Part shown: positions 50,130 to 59,903 of the stretch, piece after piece
How the letters are laid out: each line of letters begins with the position of its first letter
How positions within the stretch are numbered: the first letter of the stretch is position 1
Source: an uncultured Bacteroidota bacterium
GTDB taxonomy: Bacteria; Bacteroidota; Bacteroidia; Flavobacteriales; Flavobacteriaceae
Reading direction: 5' to 3'
DNA: 64,000 nt
Assembly (NCBI GenBank): GCA_902614065.1
Contig: CACMJT010000003.1
Span: 62,001-126,000 of the forward strand
The notes under the pieces: model-generated
Database searches by the model: none
What the model saw: the letters and a program-made list of their open reading frames with translations, nothing else
What the model was told of the DNA's origin: nothing
Position numbers and translations under genes: made by a program

Positions 50130-51443
50130 TTATGGTATAATACTTTTTTGATTAGGTCCAAAGTTAGTGGATTTCATTTTATCTAATTTTATCTTAATAG
50201 GTTTCATGTATGCAAGATACTCTTCCTTAAGTTTATTAGATATCGGCTTTGCCTCAGGAAGTTTTTGTTTTAGAGGGTCCACTTGTTTACCGTTTTTCCA
50301 AAATCTATAGCACACATGTGGCCCAGAGGTATAGCCAGTCATTCCAACCATTCCTATTCTATCTCCCTGATTGACATATGTGCCCACCTTCAAACCTCTC
50401 TCTCTCATGTGTAAATATTGTGTTGAATAAGTGGCATTGTGTTTAATTGTCACATAATACCCATTACCCCTTGTATAACCTGACTTAACAACTCGTCCAG
50501 CTGCCGTAGCTCTAATTTCAGTTCCAACAGGCGCGGCGAAATCGGTACCATAATGAGGTTTGATTTTACCGTAGTATGCAATTTTTCTTCTAAGATTAAA
50601 TCTTGATGAAATTCTGCTAAATTGAACTGGTGAAAGAAGAAAAGCTCGTCTTAGATTTTTTCCATTTTCATCAAAATATTCGTAGATGTTTCTTAAACTG
50701 TCAGTCTTAAATTCAACAGCATAAAATGGTTTTCCCCTGTGTTCAAAAAATGCATTGTGTATTCTATTTAAGCCTATGTAAACCGAATCATTTACATATC
50801 TCGAAGTATACATTATTTTAAAATTATCTCCCTTTTCAAGTCTAAAAAAATCAATATTCCATGCATAGATTTCTGAGAGCTCGTTTGTTAAAAGTGGGCT
50901 TAATTTTAAGCTTTCCATAGTTTCTGAAAGTGAACTGTAGATTGTTCCTGATGCTTGAAATTCTTTAAGTTCAACTTTCTTTTGCTTTTTCTCTGCCCAT
51001 ATAGAATCAGATAATGAAACAATAACATAGTCCACAGGATTAGGTTGGTAGATAAATACTTTAGGTGTTTTTAACGAGTCTTTGGAATAAAGAATTGTGT
51101 ATGGCCTTCCAACATTAATTTTTCTAATATTGAATACTTTATTAGTGGCTTGAACGATGTTATAAATTTTTGGATAAAAGAGATTATTATTTTCTAAAAT
51201 TTCACCAAAAGAGTCTCCATTTTGAATGGTATCACGTTTTACTTCGTAATCATTTAAAATATACCCAAATTCCTTTATGATTTTTTCTTTTTTTTCAATG
51301 TCAATTAATTTTATTGATGTATTAGTACTAGAGAAAAATAAATTATAACAAATCACTACTAATCCGAGAGAAAAGAAAATTTTTAATCCTAAGCTTTTAA
51401 AATTTATATCCTTCTTTTCATTATTATTAAAATCCTCAATCAT
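50130..51443 (-). CDS. M23-family murein endopeptidase, membrane-anchored
   Basis: A 437-residue protein with one N-terminal membrane helix (about 18-38), a middle region with NGDSFGEILENN and IVQATNKVFNIRKIN, and a C-terminal LytM/M23 domain. Zinc-site signs are HYGTDFAAPVGTEIRA and the later TQYLHMRE. It resembles envelope-bound peptidases that cut peptidoglycan cross-links. It belongs to uvrC-DUF3108-M23-pgi. Confidence 0.85.
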   Translation of the reverse strand: MIEDFNNNEKKDINFKSLGLKIFFSLGLVVICYNLFFSSTNTSIKLIDIEKKEKIIKEFGYILNDYEVKRDTIQNGDSFGEILENNNLFYPKIYNIVQATNKVFNIRKINVGRPYTILYSKDSLKTPKVFIYQPNPVDYVIVSLSDSIWAEKKQKKVELKEFQASGTIYSSLSETMESLKLSPLLTNELSEIYAWNIDFFRLEKGDNFKIMYTSRYVNDSVYIGLNRIHNAFFEHRGKPFYAVEFKTDSLRNIYEYFDENGKNLRRAFLLSPVQFSRISSRFNLRRKIAYYGKIKPHYGTDFAAPVGTEIRATAAGRVVKSGYTRGNGYYVTIKHNATYSTQYLHMRERGLKVGTYVNQGDRIGMVGMTGYTSGPHVCYRFWKNGKQVDPLKQKLPEAKPISNKLKEEYLAYMKPIKIKLDKMKSTNFGPNQKSIIP

Positions 51444-51449
51444 ATAATT

Positions 51450-52259
51450 TTATTCTACTACAATATTAAAAGGATTTAAGATTCCTCTAAACCTAAAAAG
51501 ATCTGCAGTAATTGAACCAACCCTGAGATTGGCTTTTACTTTTATTGGAATTCTATTTTCATCATTTGTCACCCATAAAGATATACCCTCATTATCTCTG
51601 AATACTCTTCCACTCTCCATAAATGGGATGAACTTCATGCATTCAACCAAACCAAATTTTGTTTTCAAAATTTCTTTTCCCAAATATTTCATTTTAAAAG
51701 GATAGTTTTCTGCACTGAAAAATATATTTACAAAAATATAATCATTTGGTTTAAGTTTACTTATATCCAAGTGCTTTCTCAGAAAATAAAATGTGGAGAC
51801 TAAATCTTGAATATTATCTAATAGTTTTATTTCCTTTTCTTTACCATTTAAAATATTTTTGAAATAACCTATATTATTTGTGTGGTCAAATGTCGTTTCA
51901 GAATTTCTAATATATCCTCCCTCATATATGTCTCTAATTGATTTTATTGGCCTAACAAAATCTTTTTCGAAATAGCTTTCATATAAATCTTCGACTTTGA
52001 AAAAAAGCCGAGCCATTCCAGTCGTCCTGCCGATTGCAGATGCTTTGTAAATTTTTTTTCCGTTTTGATTTATTTCATTTAAAGAAAGTGACGCATAACT
52101 GGTATTAAAAAATCCGTATTTTAATTTGTATTCAAGCATTTCACCATCTGCAAATGAATTATAATTATTGTTATACAATTCTTCCTCTTGAGAATTTACA
52201 CTTAAGGAAAAAGTAATTAAGAAAATCGCAATTCTAATTATTAATCTAAATTTTTTCAA
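51450..52259 (-). CDS. DUF3108 family secreted protein
   Basis: A 269-residue exported protein with a signal peptide (1-24, ending VNSQ) and a beta-rich mature part: MLEYKLKYGFFNTSYASLSL, RTTGMARLFFKVEDLYESYF and ISLWVTNDENRIPIKVKANLRVGSITADL. This is the DUF3108 pattern, periplasmic and of unknown role. Its start overlaps the end of uvrC by 14 bases. Confidence 0.83.
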   Translation of the reverse strand: MKKFRLIIRIAIFLITFSLSVNSQEEELYNNNYNSFADGEMLEYKLKYGFFNTSYASLSLNEINQNGKKIYKASAIGRTTGMARLFFKVEDLYESYFEKDFVRPIKSIRDIYEGGYIRNSETTFDHTNNIGYFKNILNGKEKEIKLLDNIQDLVSTFYFLRKHLDISKLKPNDYIFVNIFFSAENYPFKMKYLGKEILKTKFGLVECMKFIPFMESGRVFRDNEGISLWVTNDENRIPIKVKANLRVGSITADLFRFRGILNPFNIVVE

Positions 52260-54060
52260 AGGCTTCTAAAATTTTTTTTGCTTTGTCACTCCCAATTTCT
52301 CCTTTAATTTCCTCAAATGAAAGTTTTTTTATAATTGCTAGTGACTTATACTTTTTCAGTAATTTATTCTTAGTTTTTTCACCAACTCCGTCAATATTGT
52401 CAAAAATTGAAGTCATAGCATTCTTTACTCTTTTGCTTTTATGAAACTCAATTCCAAACCTATGAGCTTCATTTCTTAAATTTTGAATAATTTTTAATGA
52501 CTCAGATTTTTTATTTAAGTAGAGAGGAATTGAATCACCTGGAAAATAAATTTCTTCAAGCCTTTTTGCAATTCCAATAATTGTTACTTTGCTTTCAATA
52601 TTCAATTTTTTTAAACTCTTTACAGCTGAACTTAGTTGACCTTTACCTCCATCAATTACAATCAATTGTGGTAAAGCTTTCTTTTCGTCAATTAGTCTTC
52701 TATATCTTCTAAAAACAACTTCCTCCATAGAGGCAAAATCATTTGGCCCGCTAACTGACTTAATGTTGTATTTCCTATAATTAGATTTGGATGCTTTTGC
52801 GTTCATAAAAACAACACATGCGGCAACGGTATTAGTTCCTTGAATATTCGATATATCAAAGCACTCAATGTGAGAGGGTATATCATCCATTTTTAAATCA
52901 ATTTTTAGTTGATTCAAAATCCTATTTGAATGTTTTTCTGGATCCAATATTTGGATTTGTTTTAGTCTCTCAATTCTAAATGATTTCGCATTTTTTATTG
53001 ATAAATCCAATAATTTTTTTTTGTCACCTAGCCTTGGAATTATGAACTTTGTATTTATCTTGTTTGATAAATTATAATTGGATATAATGGTGTTAGAATT
53101 TGATTCAAATTTTTCTCTTGAATCAATGATTACCAAACTTAAAATATCACTTTCTTCTTCATCTAGTTTTTTCTTTATCTCTTTATTTTGGAATCTTACT
53201 ACTCTACCGTGAGCTATTTGAAGATAATTAGTGTACGCATACTCGGAATCTGATATAATACTAAAAACATCAATATTATTTAGTTTGTTGCTTACAACAG
53301 TGGATTTAGATTGATAATTTTCAAGTAAAAGTAAATTTTCTTTAATCTTTTGTGCATCTTCATATTCAAGATTTTTAGAAAATTGTAACATACTTTCTTT
53401 AAGTAGGCTTTTAACATCTTTTAAGTTGCCTTTTAAAATTTTCTTTACTGATGAAATATTTTCATTGTAAGCTTCTTCTGATAGAGAATCTCTCCCTTTT
53501 TCATGAGAGAAATTTAGAATTATTGATTGCCCCTTTTTTTTATATATGTTTAGATATAATGGCAAATTAATTTTTTTAAGCTTACTTGGACTGTAGTTAT
53601 AATTACTTGATCTAATGGGATATAAATTATTAATCAAGTTTAATAGAATGTATGCATATTTTACGTTTGTATATGGGCCAAAATATTTAGAGCCGTCCTT
53701 AATTATTTTCCTTGTTAAATAGACACGTGGGAACCTTTCGTTTTTAACACAAATCCATGGATAAGTTTTATCATCTCTTAGAAGAATATTGTATTTAGGC
53801 TGATTTTTTTTAATTAAAGAATTTTCTAGAAGAAGGGCATCTGACTCTGAATAAACCACAGCGTGTTCTATTTTGTAAATATTCTTGACAAGGTTCATTG
53901 TCTTTCTAGACTTGATGTTTTTTTGAAAATATGAGGCAACTCTTTTCTTTAAATTTTTTGCTTTGCCTACATATATTATTATATTTTCTTTATTGAAAAA
54001 TTGGTAGACACCTGGCTCTTCGGGAATGGTTTTATACATTATTTTACCATCAACAGCCAT
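52246..54060 (-). CDS. uvrC: excinuclease ABC subunit C
   Basis: A 604-residue nucleotide-excision repair nuclease. N-terminal GIY-YIG domain (PGVYQFFN...IIYVGKAKNLKKRV), a UVR helical segment near 218-250 (LEYEDAQKIKENL), the RNase-H-like C-terminal nuclease domain (CFDISNIQGTNTVA, IVIDGGKGQLSSA) and a helix-hairpin-helix end (IDGVGEKTKNKLLKKY). Complete length. Confidence 0.95.
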   Translation of the reverse strand: MAVDGKIMYKTIPEEPGVYQFFNKENIIIYVGKAKNLKKRVASYFQKNIKSRKTMNLVKNIYKIEHAVVYSESDALLLENSLIKKNQPKYNILLRDDKTYPWICVKNERFPRVYLTRKIIKDGSKYFGPYTNVKYAYILLNLINNLYPIRSSNYNYSPSKLKKINLPLYLNIYKKKGQSIILNFSHEKGRDSLSEEAYNENISSVKKILKGNLKDVKSLLKESMLQFSKNLEYEDAQKIKENLLLLENYQSKSTVVSNKLNNIDVFSIISDSEYAYTNYLQIAHGRVVRFQNKEIKKKLDEEESDILSLVIIDSREKFESNSNTIISNYNLSNKINTKFIIPRLGDKKKLLDLSIKNAKSFRIERLKQIQILDPEKHSNRILNQLKIDLKMDDIPSHIECFDISNIQGTNTVAACVVFMNAKASKSNYRKYNIKSVSGPNDFASMEEVVFRRYRRLIDEKKALPQLIVIDGGKGQLSSAVKSLKKLNIESKVTIIGIAKRLEEIYFPGDSIPLYLNKKSESLKIIQNLRNEAHRFGIEFHKSKRVKNAMTSIFDNIDGVGEKTKNKLLKKYKSLAIIKKLSFEEIKGEIGSDKAKKILEAFEKI

Positions 54061-54100
54061 TGGACTAAAATAATTATTTTATTTGTTACATATTTTGAAA

Positions 54101-54664
54101 ATGAAAAAAAATCAGGCAAGAAAAAAATATAAAGCTTTTAGAAATAAATTGAGTAATCTGAAGATAAAAAAATTAAGTAATCAAATCTTTCAACAAAGCT
54201 TAAAATTAAAAATTTGGAACAAAGATACATACATGCTGTATAGACCAATAAAAGCAAAAAAAGAAGTTGATCTTTCTGGTTTTTTTGAAATTTTAAATTC
54301 AGATTCAAAAAATATTTTGTACCCTAAAATCAATTTTAAAAAAAATATCATAAATGCCTTTTTGTTCACAAACAAAACAAAATTTGAAATAAATAAATTT
54401 GGCATTGAGGAACCATGTGGTAATATAATTTTTGAACCAAAAATGATTGAGGTGGTTTTTGTACCGCTACTTTCATTTGACATTGAAGGTAATAGGGTTG
54501 GTTATGGAGCAGGATTTTACGACAAGTTTTTAAAAGAATGTGATGACAACATATTGAAGATAGGCTTGTCTTTTTTTGAACCAGAGACTAGGGTTGAAGA
54601 TACAAACGCGAGTGATATCAAGTTAGACTATTGTATCACACCGCAAAAAGTTTTTAGTTTTTAG
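54101..54664 (+). CDS. 5-formyltetrahydrofolate cyclo-ligase
   Basis: About 187 residues from the ATG at 54101 (an upstream TTG at 54083 is not needed). The enzyme converts 5-formyl-THF to 5,10-methenyl-THF with ATP. Diagnostic are the N-terminal KKNQARKKYKAFR, PKINFKKN and FVPLLSFDIEGNRVGYGAGFYDKF, the family signature. The 3' end overlaps the convergent lspA by 11 bases. Confidence 0.92.
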   Translation: MKKNQARKKYKAFRNKLSNLKIKKLSNQIFQQSLKLKIWNKDTYMLYRPIKAKKEVDLSGFFEILNSDSKNILYPKINFKKNIINAFLFTNKTKFEINKFGIEEPCGNIIFEPKMIEVVFVPLLSFDIEGNRVGYGAGFYDKFLKECDDNILKIGLSFFEPETRVEDTNASDIKLDYCITPQKVFSF

Positions 54665-55295
54665 AAAAAAAGGTTTTATAATTTATAATTATTAAGAATA
54701 TTGCAATTGAAATTGATGCATCTGCAATATTAAATACTGGTTCAAAAAATACAAAATCCTCACCACCAACAAAAGGCAACCAACTAGGCCAAGTCCAATT
54801 AAACATTGGGAATTGAAACATATCAACAACGCTCCCATGAAATAAACTTTCATACCCATCCCCAATAGAAAATGTAGCTACTTTAAAATAACTATCTGTG
54901 AAGAAATATCCGTAAAAAACAGAATCAATTGCATTACCAATTGCTCCAGCTAGGATCAGGGATAATACAATTGAATTAATATTTTTTAAACCACTTTTTA
55001 TAGACTCCTTAAGCCAAAAGAAAATAAAACCTATTGCAACAATTCTAAACAATGTCAAAATTAGTTTTGCTGATCTTTCATCAATAAAGGGCAAGAAATC
55101 ATTAATAGATGCCCCCCATGCCATACCTTTATTTTCAACAAATAATAATTTAAACCAGTTGTAATCAAATATAATTTGATCACTGTAAATGGTCAGAGGA
55201 AAGTTCAGTTTTATATAGACTTTCAAAAACTGATCAAGAACTAAAATCGCAATAATTATAAATATGCAGTGATGAAACTCAAGCTTTTTTTTCAT
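54654..55295 (-). CDS. lspA: lipoprotein signal peptidase (signal peptidase II)
   Basis: About 213 residues from the ATG at 55295, with four membrane helices. The catalytic aspartates are in GNAIDSVFYG and FNIADASIS. It carries the insertion between these two blocks (FQFPMFNWTWPSWLPF) typical of the elongated Bacteroidota LspA. It cleaves signal peptides of the many lipoproteins seen here. Start overlaps the upstream DUF1338 gene by 17 bases. Confidence 0.92.
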   Translation of the reverse strand: MKKKLEFHHCIFIIIAILVLDQFLKVYIKLNFPLTIYSDQIIFDYNWFKLLFVENKGMAWGASINDFLPFIDERSAKLILTLFRIVAIGFIFFWLKESIKSGLKNINSIVLSLILAGAIGNAIDSVFYGYFFTDSYFKVATFSIGDGYESLFHGSVVDMFQFPMFNWTWPSWLPFVGGEDFVFFEPVFNIADASISIAIFLIIINYKTFFSKN

Positions 55296-56070
55296 TAGTA
55301 CTCTCAAAAATATGATTTGCGGAATTTGTTATAAATCCATTAAAACCATTGTATCTATATGCAAATTCATAATAACATCCCGGTATTTCAAAATCACCAT
55401 CTGAAAACCTAACAAGAATATTTTTTGCCATTATTGAAGATTGTTCCAAACCAACTTTTGATGAGCCTTTTATTTCACCACCAGAGGAATTTATTTCAAA
55501 ACCATTTTGTTTTAAAAAAAGATTTATCTGCTCAAGATTTTTGAAAAAAGTACAATCAGTTACGCTGACAGTAAAATGGTTTGTAACATAACCATGTGAT
55601 AGTACCCAAGCAGCATAATCAGATTCTTCTTGAACTTTTTTATAATCTAAGTATGATATTTTTTCCCAAGGAGTGCCATTTGTTAAGAACAAAGGATTAT
55701 TAAATTTTGTTTCATCAATACCATCTAGAATTCCATTAATTTCATTTTGAAATTCAGTTGAGAAGTCTTGAATTCTCAATTCACTGATGAATATTCTTGG
55801 AAGTTTATTATTAGGATGAACATAGTATGAAGCATCAAGTTTTTTTTGCTCAAAATGCAAGTCCTCAACAAAATTATATCCTGAATTGATAAAAAATTCA
55901 GCCAGCTTATTTTTGTTTACTTTTTTGTGGTTGAAGGTTCTAAGAGCAATGTGGTCATTAATGATTTTGGAACTTTCTTTTGATTCTATTAAATCAAGGA
56001 CTTCCTTGATATGTGGATTTAAACTTGTATATGTTTCCCACATATGATTTAGAAGTACTTCAATTTTCAT
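55279..56070 (-). CDS. DUF1338 family protein (2-oxoadipate dioxygenase/decarboxylase-like)
   Basis: A 263-residue protein of the HglS/DUF1338 family. Key blocks are NDHIALRTFNHKKV (metal His) near residue 40, the N-terminal helix LLNHMWETYTSLNPH and the later VTNHFTVSVTD and GCYYEFAYRY, the latter holding the Glu of the metal triad. Family members convert 2-oxoadipate to D-2-hydroxyglutarate in lysine catabolism. It sits between dksA and lspA, which is not an obvious metabolic context. Confidence 0.83.
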   Translation of the reverse strand: MKIEVLLNHMWETYTSLNPHIKEVLDLIESKESSKIINDHIALRTFNHKKVNKNKLAEFFINSGYNFVEDLHFEQKKLDASYYVHPNNKLPRIFISELRIQDFSTEFQNEINGILDGIDETKFNNPLFLTNGTPWEKISYLDYKKVQEESDYAAWVLSHGYVTNHFTVSVTDCTFFKNLEQINLFLKQNGFEINSSGGEIKGSSKVGLEQSSIMAKNILVRFSDGDFEIPGCYYEFAYRYNGFNGFITNSANHIFESTNEKKA

Positions 56071-56075
56071 AAAAA

Positions 56076-56462
56076 TTAGGACATTTTATTTTTTGCCTCG
56101 ATACTTAATGTTGCATGTGGAACAAGTTCGAGCCTTTTTTTCGTAATCAATTTTCCGGTAACTCTACATATTCCATATGTTTTATTTTCAATTCTAATTA
56201 AGGCATTTTTGAGATCTCTTATAAACTTTTCTTGCCTAATTGCTAGTTGTGTATTTGCTTCTTTTGACATAGTTTGTGAGCCTTCTTCAAATGCTTTAAA
56301 GGTAGGAGAAGTGTCCTCAGTTCCATTGTTACCATCGTTCATGTAAGCACTTTTAATGAGCTCAAGATCATGTTGAGCTTTACTAATTTTTTCTTCAATA
56401 ATTTTTTTGAATTTTGCAAGATCTTTATCAGAATATCTTACAACAATATTATCCTTATCCAT
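56076..56462 (-). CDS. TraR/DksA family transcription factor
   Basis: A 128-residue protein with a long N-terminal coiled coil (about 10-80: DLAKFKKIIEEKISKAQHDLELIKSA) and a C-terminal globular part YGICRVTGKLITKKRLELVPHATL. The four-Cys zinc site of DksA is largely lost, as usual in the Bacteroidota form. It is thought to bind RNA polymerase through the secondary channel. Located three bases after ileS stop. Confidence 0.88.
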   Translation of the reverse strand: MDKDNIVVRYSDKDLAKFKKIIEEKISKAQHDLELIKSAYMNDGNNGTEDTSPTFKAFEEGSQTMSKEANTQLAIRQEKFIRDLKNALIRIENKTYGICRVTGKLITKKRLELVPHATLSIEAKNKMS

Positions 56463-56464
56463 AA

Positions 56465-59400
56465 TTAACTTATTTTCTTTATTTCTAATTCTAATTTTAT
56501 ATTATCAAACTCAAACTCTTTTGGTAAATCCAATTTATTTACAAAATTTACTTCAGCAGCTAGAGTCTCATTTTTGACATAGTCTAAATTATCCTCTAGA
56601 GCTTTTTCAATCAAATTATTATTGACAATATTAATAATAATTTTATCACTAACATTAAAGTTTGAATCTTTTCTTAAGTTCTGAATTTTATTAACAATTT
56701 CTCTACTAATACCTTCATTTTTAAGCTTGTCGTTAATGTTGACATCCAGCGCAATCGTGTAGCCATTTTCAGACCCAACTTGCCATCCTTCAATATCTTC
56801 ATAGAACACTTCGATGTCTACCAATGATAGATCAAATGAAAAATTGTCTAATTTAAATTGGAGGGTCTCACCAATTTCTAATAAATGAATTTGTTCACCA
56901 CTCAAATGAAAAATTGTCTTTGAAACAGTTTGTATATTTTTTCCAAATTTTGGACCCAAAGATTTAAAATTAGGTTTTGCTTTCTTGACTAGAATTTCAG
57001 ATGAGTCGCTAATTAATTCAACCTTTTTTACATTAATTTCGGATTTAATAAAGTCCTCAATTTCTAAAATTTCGCTCTTTTCACCTGAGTTTCTAAATGG
57101 AATTAAAACTTTATTTAGAGGCTGTCTAACCTTAATTTTCTCTCTTTTTCTAATTGAGAGAGCAATTGAACAAATAATCTGAGATTTTTTTATTTTCTTT
57201 TCAAGCTCAGAGTCAATATTGTGAATATCAACTTTTGGAAAGTTCGCCAAATGAACAGAGTTGTCATCATTAGTTAAATCTTGAAAAAGTTGGTCCATGT
57301 AAAAAGGACTTATTGGTGACGAAATAATAGCAATCTTTGTTAAACACTCATGTAGTGTTTGGAAGGCAGATATTTTTTCATCGTTATATTCACCTTTCCA
57401 AAAAACTCTTCTTGATAATCTTACATACCAATTACTTAGGTCGTCTTGGACAAATTGAGAAATCAATCTTGACGATTTTGTTGGATCATAGTCTGCATAT
57501 GCAGATTCAACTTTTTGAATTAATGAGTTTAAACCTGAAATGATCCAGCGGTCCAGTTCTCTTCTTGACTCATAAGGAATCATAACTTCATTTTTGTCGT
57601 ATCCATCAATGTTTGAGTACAAACTAAAAAAAGCGTAGATATTGTAAAGTGTACCAAAGAATTTTCTTCTAACTTCATCAATGCCATTCAAATCGAACTT
57701 TAAATTTTCCCACGGGTTTGAATTTGAAATCATGTACCATCTTGTTGCATCAGGTCCAAATTTTTCCAAGGTTTCAAAAGGATCCACTGCGTTACCAAGT
57801 CTCTTAGACATTTTTTGCCCGTTCTTGTCCAAAACCAATCCATTTGATATAACATTTTTGTATGAAATTGAATTAAATATCATTGTGCTAATTACATGCA
57901 AAGTGTAAAACCACCCTCTCGTTTGATCTACACCCTCTGCAATATAATCAGCTGGAAAATGTGATTTTGAGTCAATCATTTCTTTATTTTCAAATGGATA
58001 ATGCCATTGGGCATATGGCATTGATCCAGAGTCAAACCATACATCAATTAGGTCTGCTTCTCTATACAGGGGGTTACCACTTTTTGAAACCAAAATAATT
58101 TCATCTACAATATGCTTGTGAAGATCAATTTTTTCATAGTTGGATTCGGAGAAATCATCCACAACAAACTTAGAAAAAGGGTTTTTCTTCATAAACCCCG
58201 ATTGTATTGATTTTTCAATTTCAGTATAAAGTTCTTTAACAGAACCGATAACTAATATTTCTTTACCATCCTCTGAGCACCAAATTGGTAGAGGAATTCC
58301 CCAATATCTAGATCTTGATAAATTCCAATCATTTGCATTTTCAAGCCAATTTCCAAATCTTCCAGTTCCAGTGGACTTTGGTTTCCAATTGATTTTTTTA
58401 TTATACTGAATTAAATCACTTTTTCTTTTTGTTACTGCAACAAACCAAGAATTTAGTGGATAGTAAAGAATTGGCTTGTCAGTTCTCCAACAATTTGGAT
58501 AACTGTGTGTATATTTTTCAACTCTGAACGCTTTATTCTCTTCTTTTAATTTTATTGCAATTTCAACATCAACTGATTTTTCTGGTACATCTTTTCCATT
58601 GTAATATTGATTCTTGACATATTTTCCAGAAATTGACCCCAAACCATCTATAAATTTTCCTTGTAAGTCAACAAGCGGGGACAAATCACCATCTTTATTT
58701 AATATAAGCATTGGTGGGACCTCAGGTTTTGCATTTTGTGCAGCTATCATATCATCTGCACCAAATGTTGGTGCTGTATGCACAATTCCAGTTCCATCAT
58801 CAGTTGTTACAAAATCTCCAGATATTACGCGAAACGCATTCTCAGGATTTTGACTGGGTAAGGGTGAGTCTGTCCATAGTTTCTCATATTTGATATTTAT
58901 CAAATCACGTCCTTTAAAATGTTCACAAATTAAAAATGGAATATCATTGTTTTTTGAAAAAATCAGTTCCTTAGTTTGCTTAACTTCTCTATAATTATTC
59001 TTTAAAACTTTTTCAATCAAATTTTTTGCTAAAACGACATTTATTGCCATTTCTGTATACTGATTAAAGGTTTTGATAATTACATAATCAATATTAGCTC
59101 CAACCGTTAGAGCTGTATTCGACGGAAGGGTCCATGGCGTAGTTGTCCACGCTAGAATATGTACAGAACCGTATTTTTTTAAAAATTCTGGCAATGATTT
59201 TTCTAAGCATTTAAACTGAGCAGTTACAGTAGTATCAGTTATGTCCTGATAAGTTCCGGGTTGATTAAGTTCATGAGAGCTTAATCCTGTTCCAGCTTTT
59301 GGTGAGTATGGTTGTATGCTATAACCTTTGTATATCAGTCCCTTTTCATGAAGCTCTTTTAAAAGCCACCAAACAGACTCAATATATTTTGATTTGTACG

Positions 59401-59848
59401 TAACATATGGGTTTTCCATATCAACCCAGTAACCGATTTTTCTTGTCAAATCATTCCATATGTTGGTATATTTCATCACAGCATCTTTACAACTTTTATT
59501 GTAGTCTTCGATACTAATTTTAGTACCAATATCTTCTTTGCTTATACCCAGCTGTTTCTCAACACCCAGTTCAATAGGAAGCCCATGGGTATCCCAACCT
59601 GCTTTTCTTTCAACTTTGAACCCTTTTAAAGTCTTATATCGACAAAAAATATCTTTTAAAGCACGGGCCATGACATGATGAATTCCAGGCTTACCGTTTG
59701 CGGATGGAGGGCCCTCGAAGAATACAAAACGCTTTGAATCATTTCTTGATGATATACTTTTTTCGAAGGTTTTATCTTTATCCCAAAATCTTAAAACATC
59801 ATCTGAGATTTGAATTAAATCTAAACTTTTATATTCTTTAAATGACAT
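56465..59848 (-). CDS. ileS: isoleucyl-tRNA synthetase
   Basis: An 1127-residue class Ia synthetase of the long, eukaryote-like type. The HIGH-equivalent is in PPSANGKPGIHHVMARA, followed by RKAGWDTHGLPIELGVEK; the KMSKS motif is GQKMSKRLGN. The editing domain (CP1) is complete (LAWTTTPWTLPSNTAL). The C-terminal part is long, as in this group. A TAnnTTCG-like box lies at 59862-59869. First gene of ileS-dksA-DUF1338-lspA. Confidence 0.97.
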   Translation of the reverse strand: MSFKEYKSLDLIQISDDVLRFWDKDKTFEKSISSRNDSKRFVFFEGPPSANGKPGIHHVMARALKDIFCRYKTLKGFKVERKAGWDTHGLPIELGVEKQLGISKEDIGTKISIEDYNKSCKDAVMKYTNIWNDLTRKIGYWVDMENPYVTYKSKYIESVWWLLKELHEKGLIYKGYSIQPYSPKAGTGLSSHELNQPGTYQDITDTTVTAQFKCLEKSLPEFLKKYGSVHILAWTTTPWTLPSNTALTVGANIDYVIIKTFNQYTEMAINVVLAKNLIEKVLKNNYREVKQTKELIFSKNNDIPFLICEHFKGRDLINIKYEKLWTDSPLPSQNPENAFRVISGDFVTTDDGTGIVHTAPTFGADDMIAAQNAKPEVPPMLILNKDGDLSPLVDLQGKFIDGLGSISGKYVKNQYYNGKDVPEKSVDVEIAIKLKEENKAFRVEKYTHSYPNCWRTDKPILYYPLNSWFVAVTKRKSDLIQYNKKINWKPKSTGTGRFGNWLENANDWNLSRSRYWGIPLPIWCSEDGKEILVIGSVKELYTEIEKSIQSGFMKKNPFSKFVVDDFSESNYEKIDLHKHIVDEIILVSKSGNPLYREADLIDVWFDSGSMPYAQWHYPFENKEMIDSKSHFPADYIAEGVDQTRGWFYTLHVISTMIFNSISYKNVISNGLVLDKNGQKMSKRLGNAVDPFETLEKFGPDATRWYMISNSNPWENLKFDLNGIDEVRRKFFGTLYNIYAFFSLYSNIDGYDKNEVMIPYESRRELDRWIISGLNSLIQKVESAYADYDPTKSSRLISQFVQDDLSNWYVRLSRRVFWKGEYNDEKISAFQTLHECLTKIAIISSPISPFYMDQLFQDLTNDDNSVHLANFPKVDIHNIDSELEKKIKKSQIICSIALSIRKREKIKVRQPLNKVLIPFRNSGEKSEILEIEDFIKSEINVKKVELISDSSEILVKKAKPNFKSLGPKFGKNIQTVSKTIFHLSGEQIHLLEIGETLQFKLDNFSFDLSLVDIEVFYEDIEGWQVGSENGYTIALDVNINDKLKNEGISREIVNKIQNLRKDSNFNVSDKIIINIVNNNLIEKALEDNLDYVKNETLAAEVNFVNKLDLPKEFEFDNIKLELEIKKIS

Positions 59849-59903
59849 TTTCTAAAAAAAGCGAATGTAATTAATTTAGCTTAAAGTTAAGATTAATTAG
59901 TGC

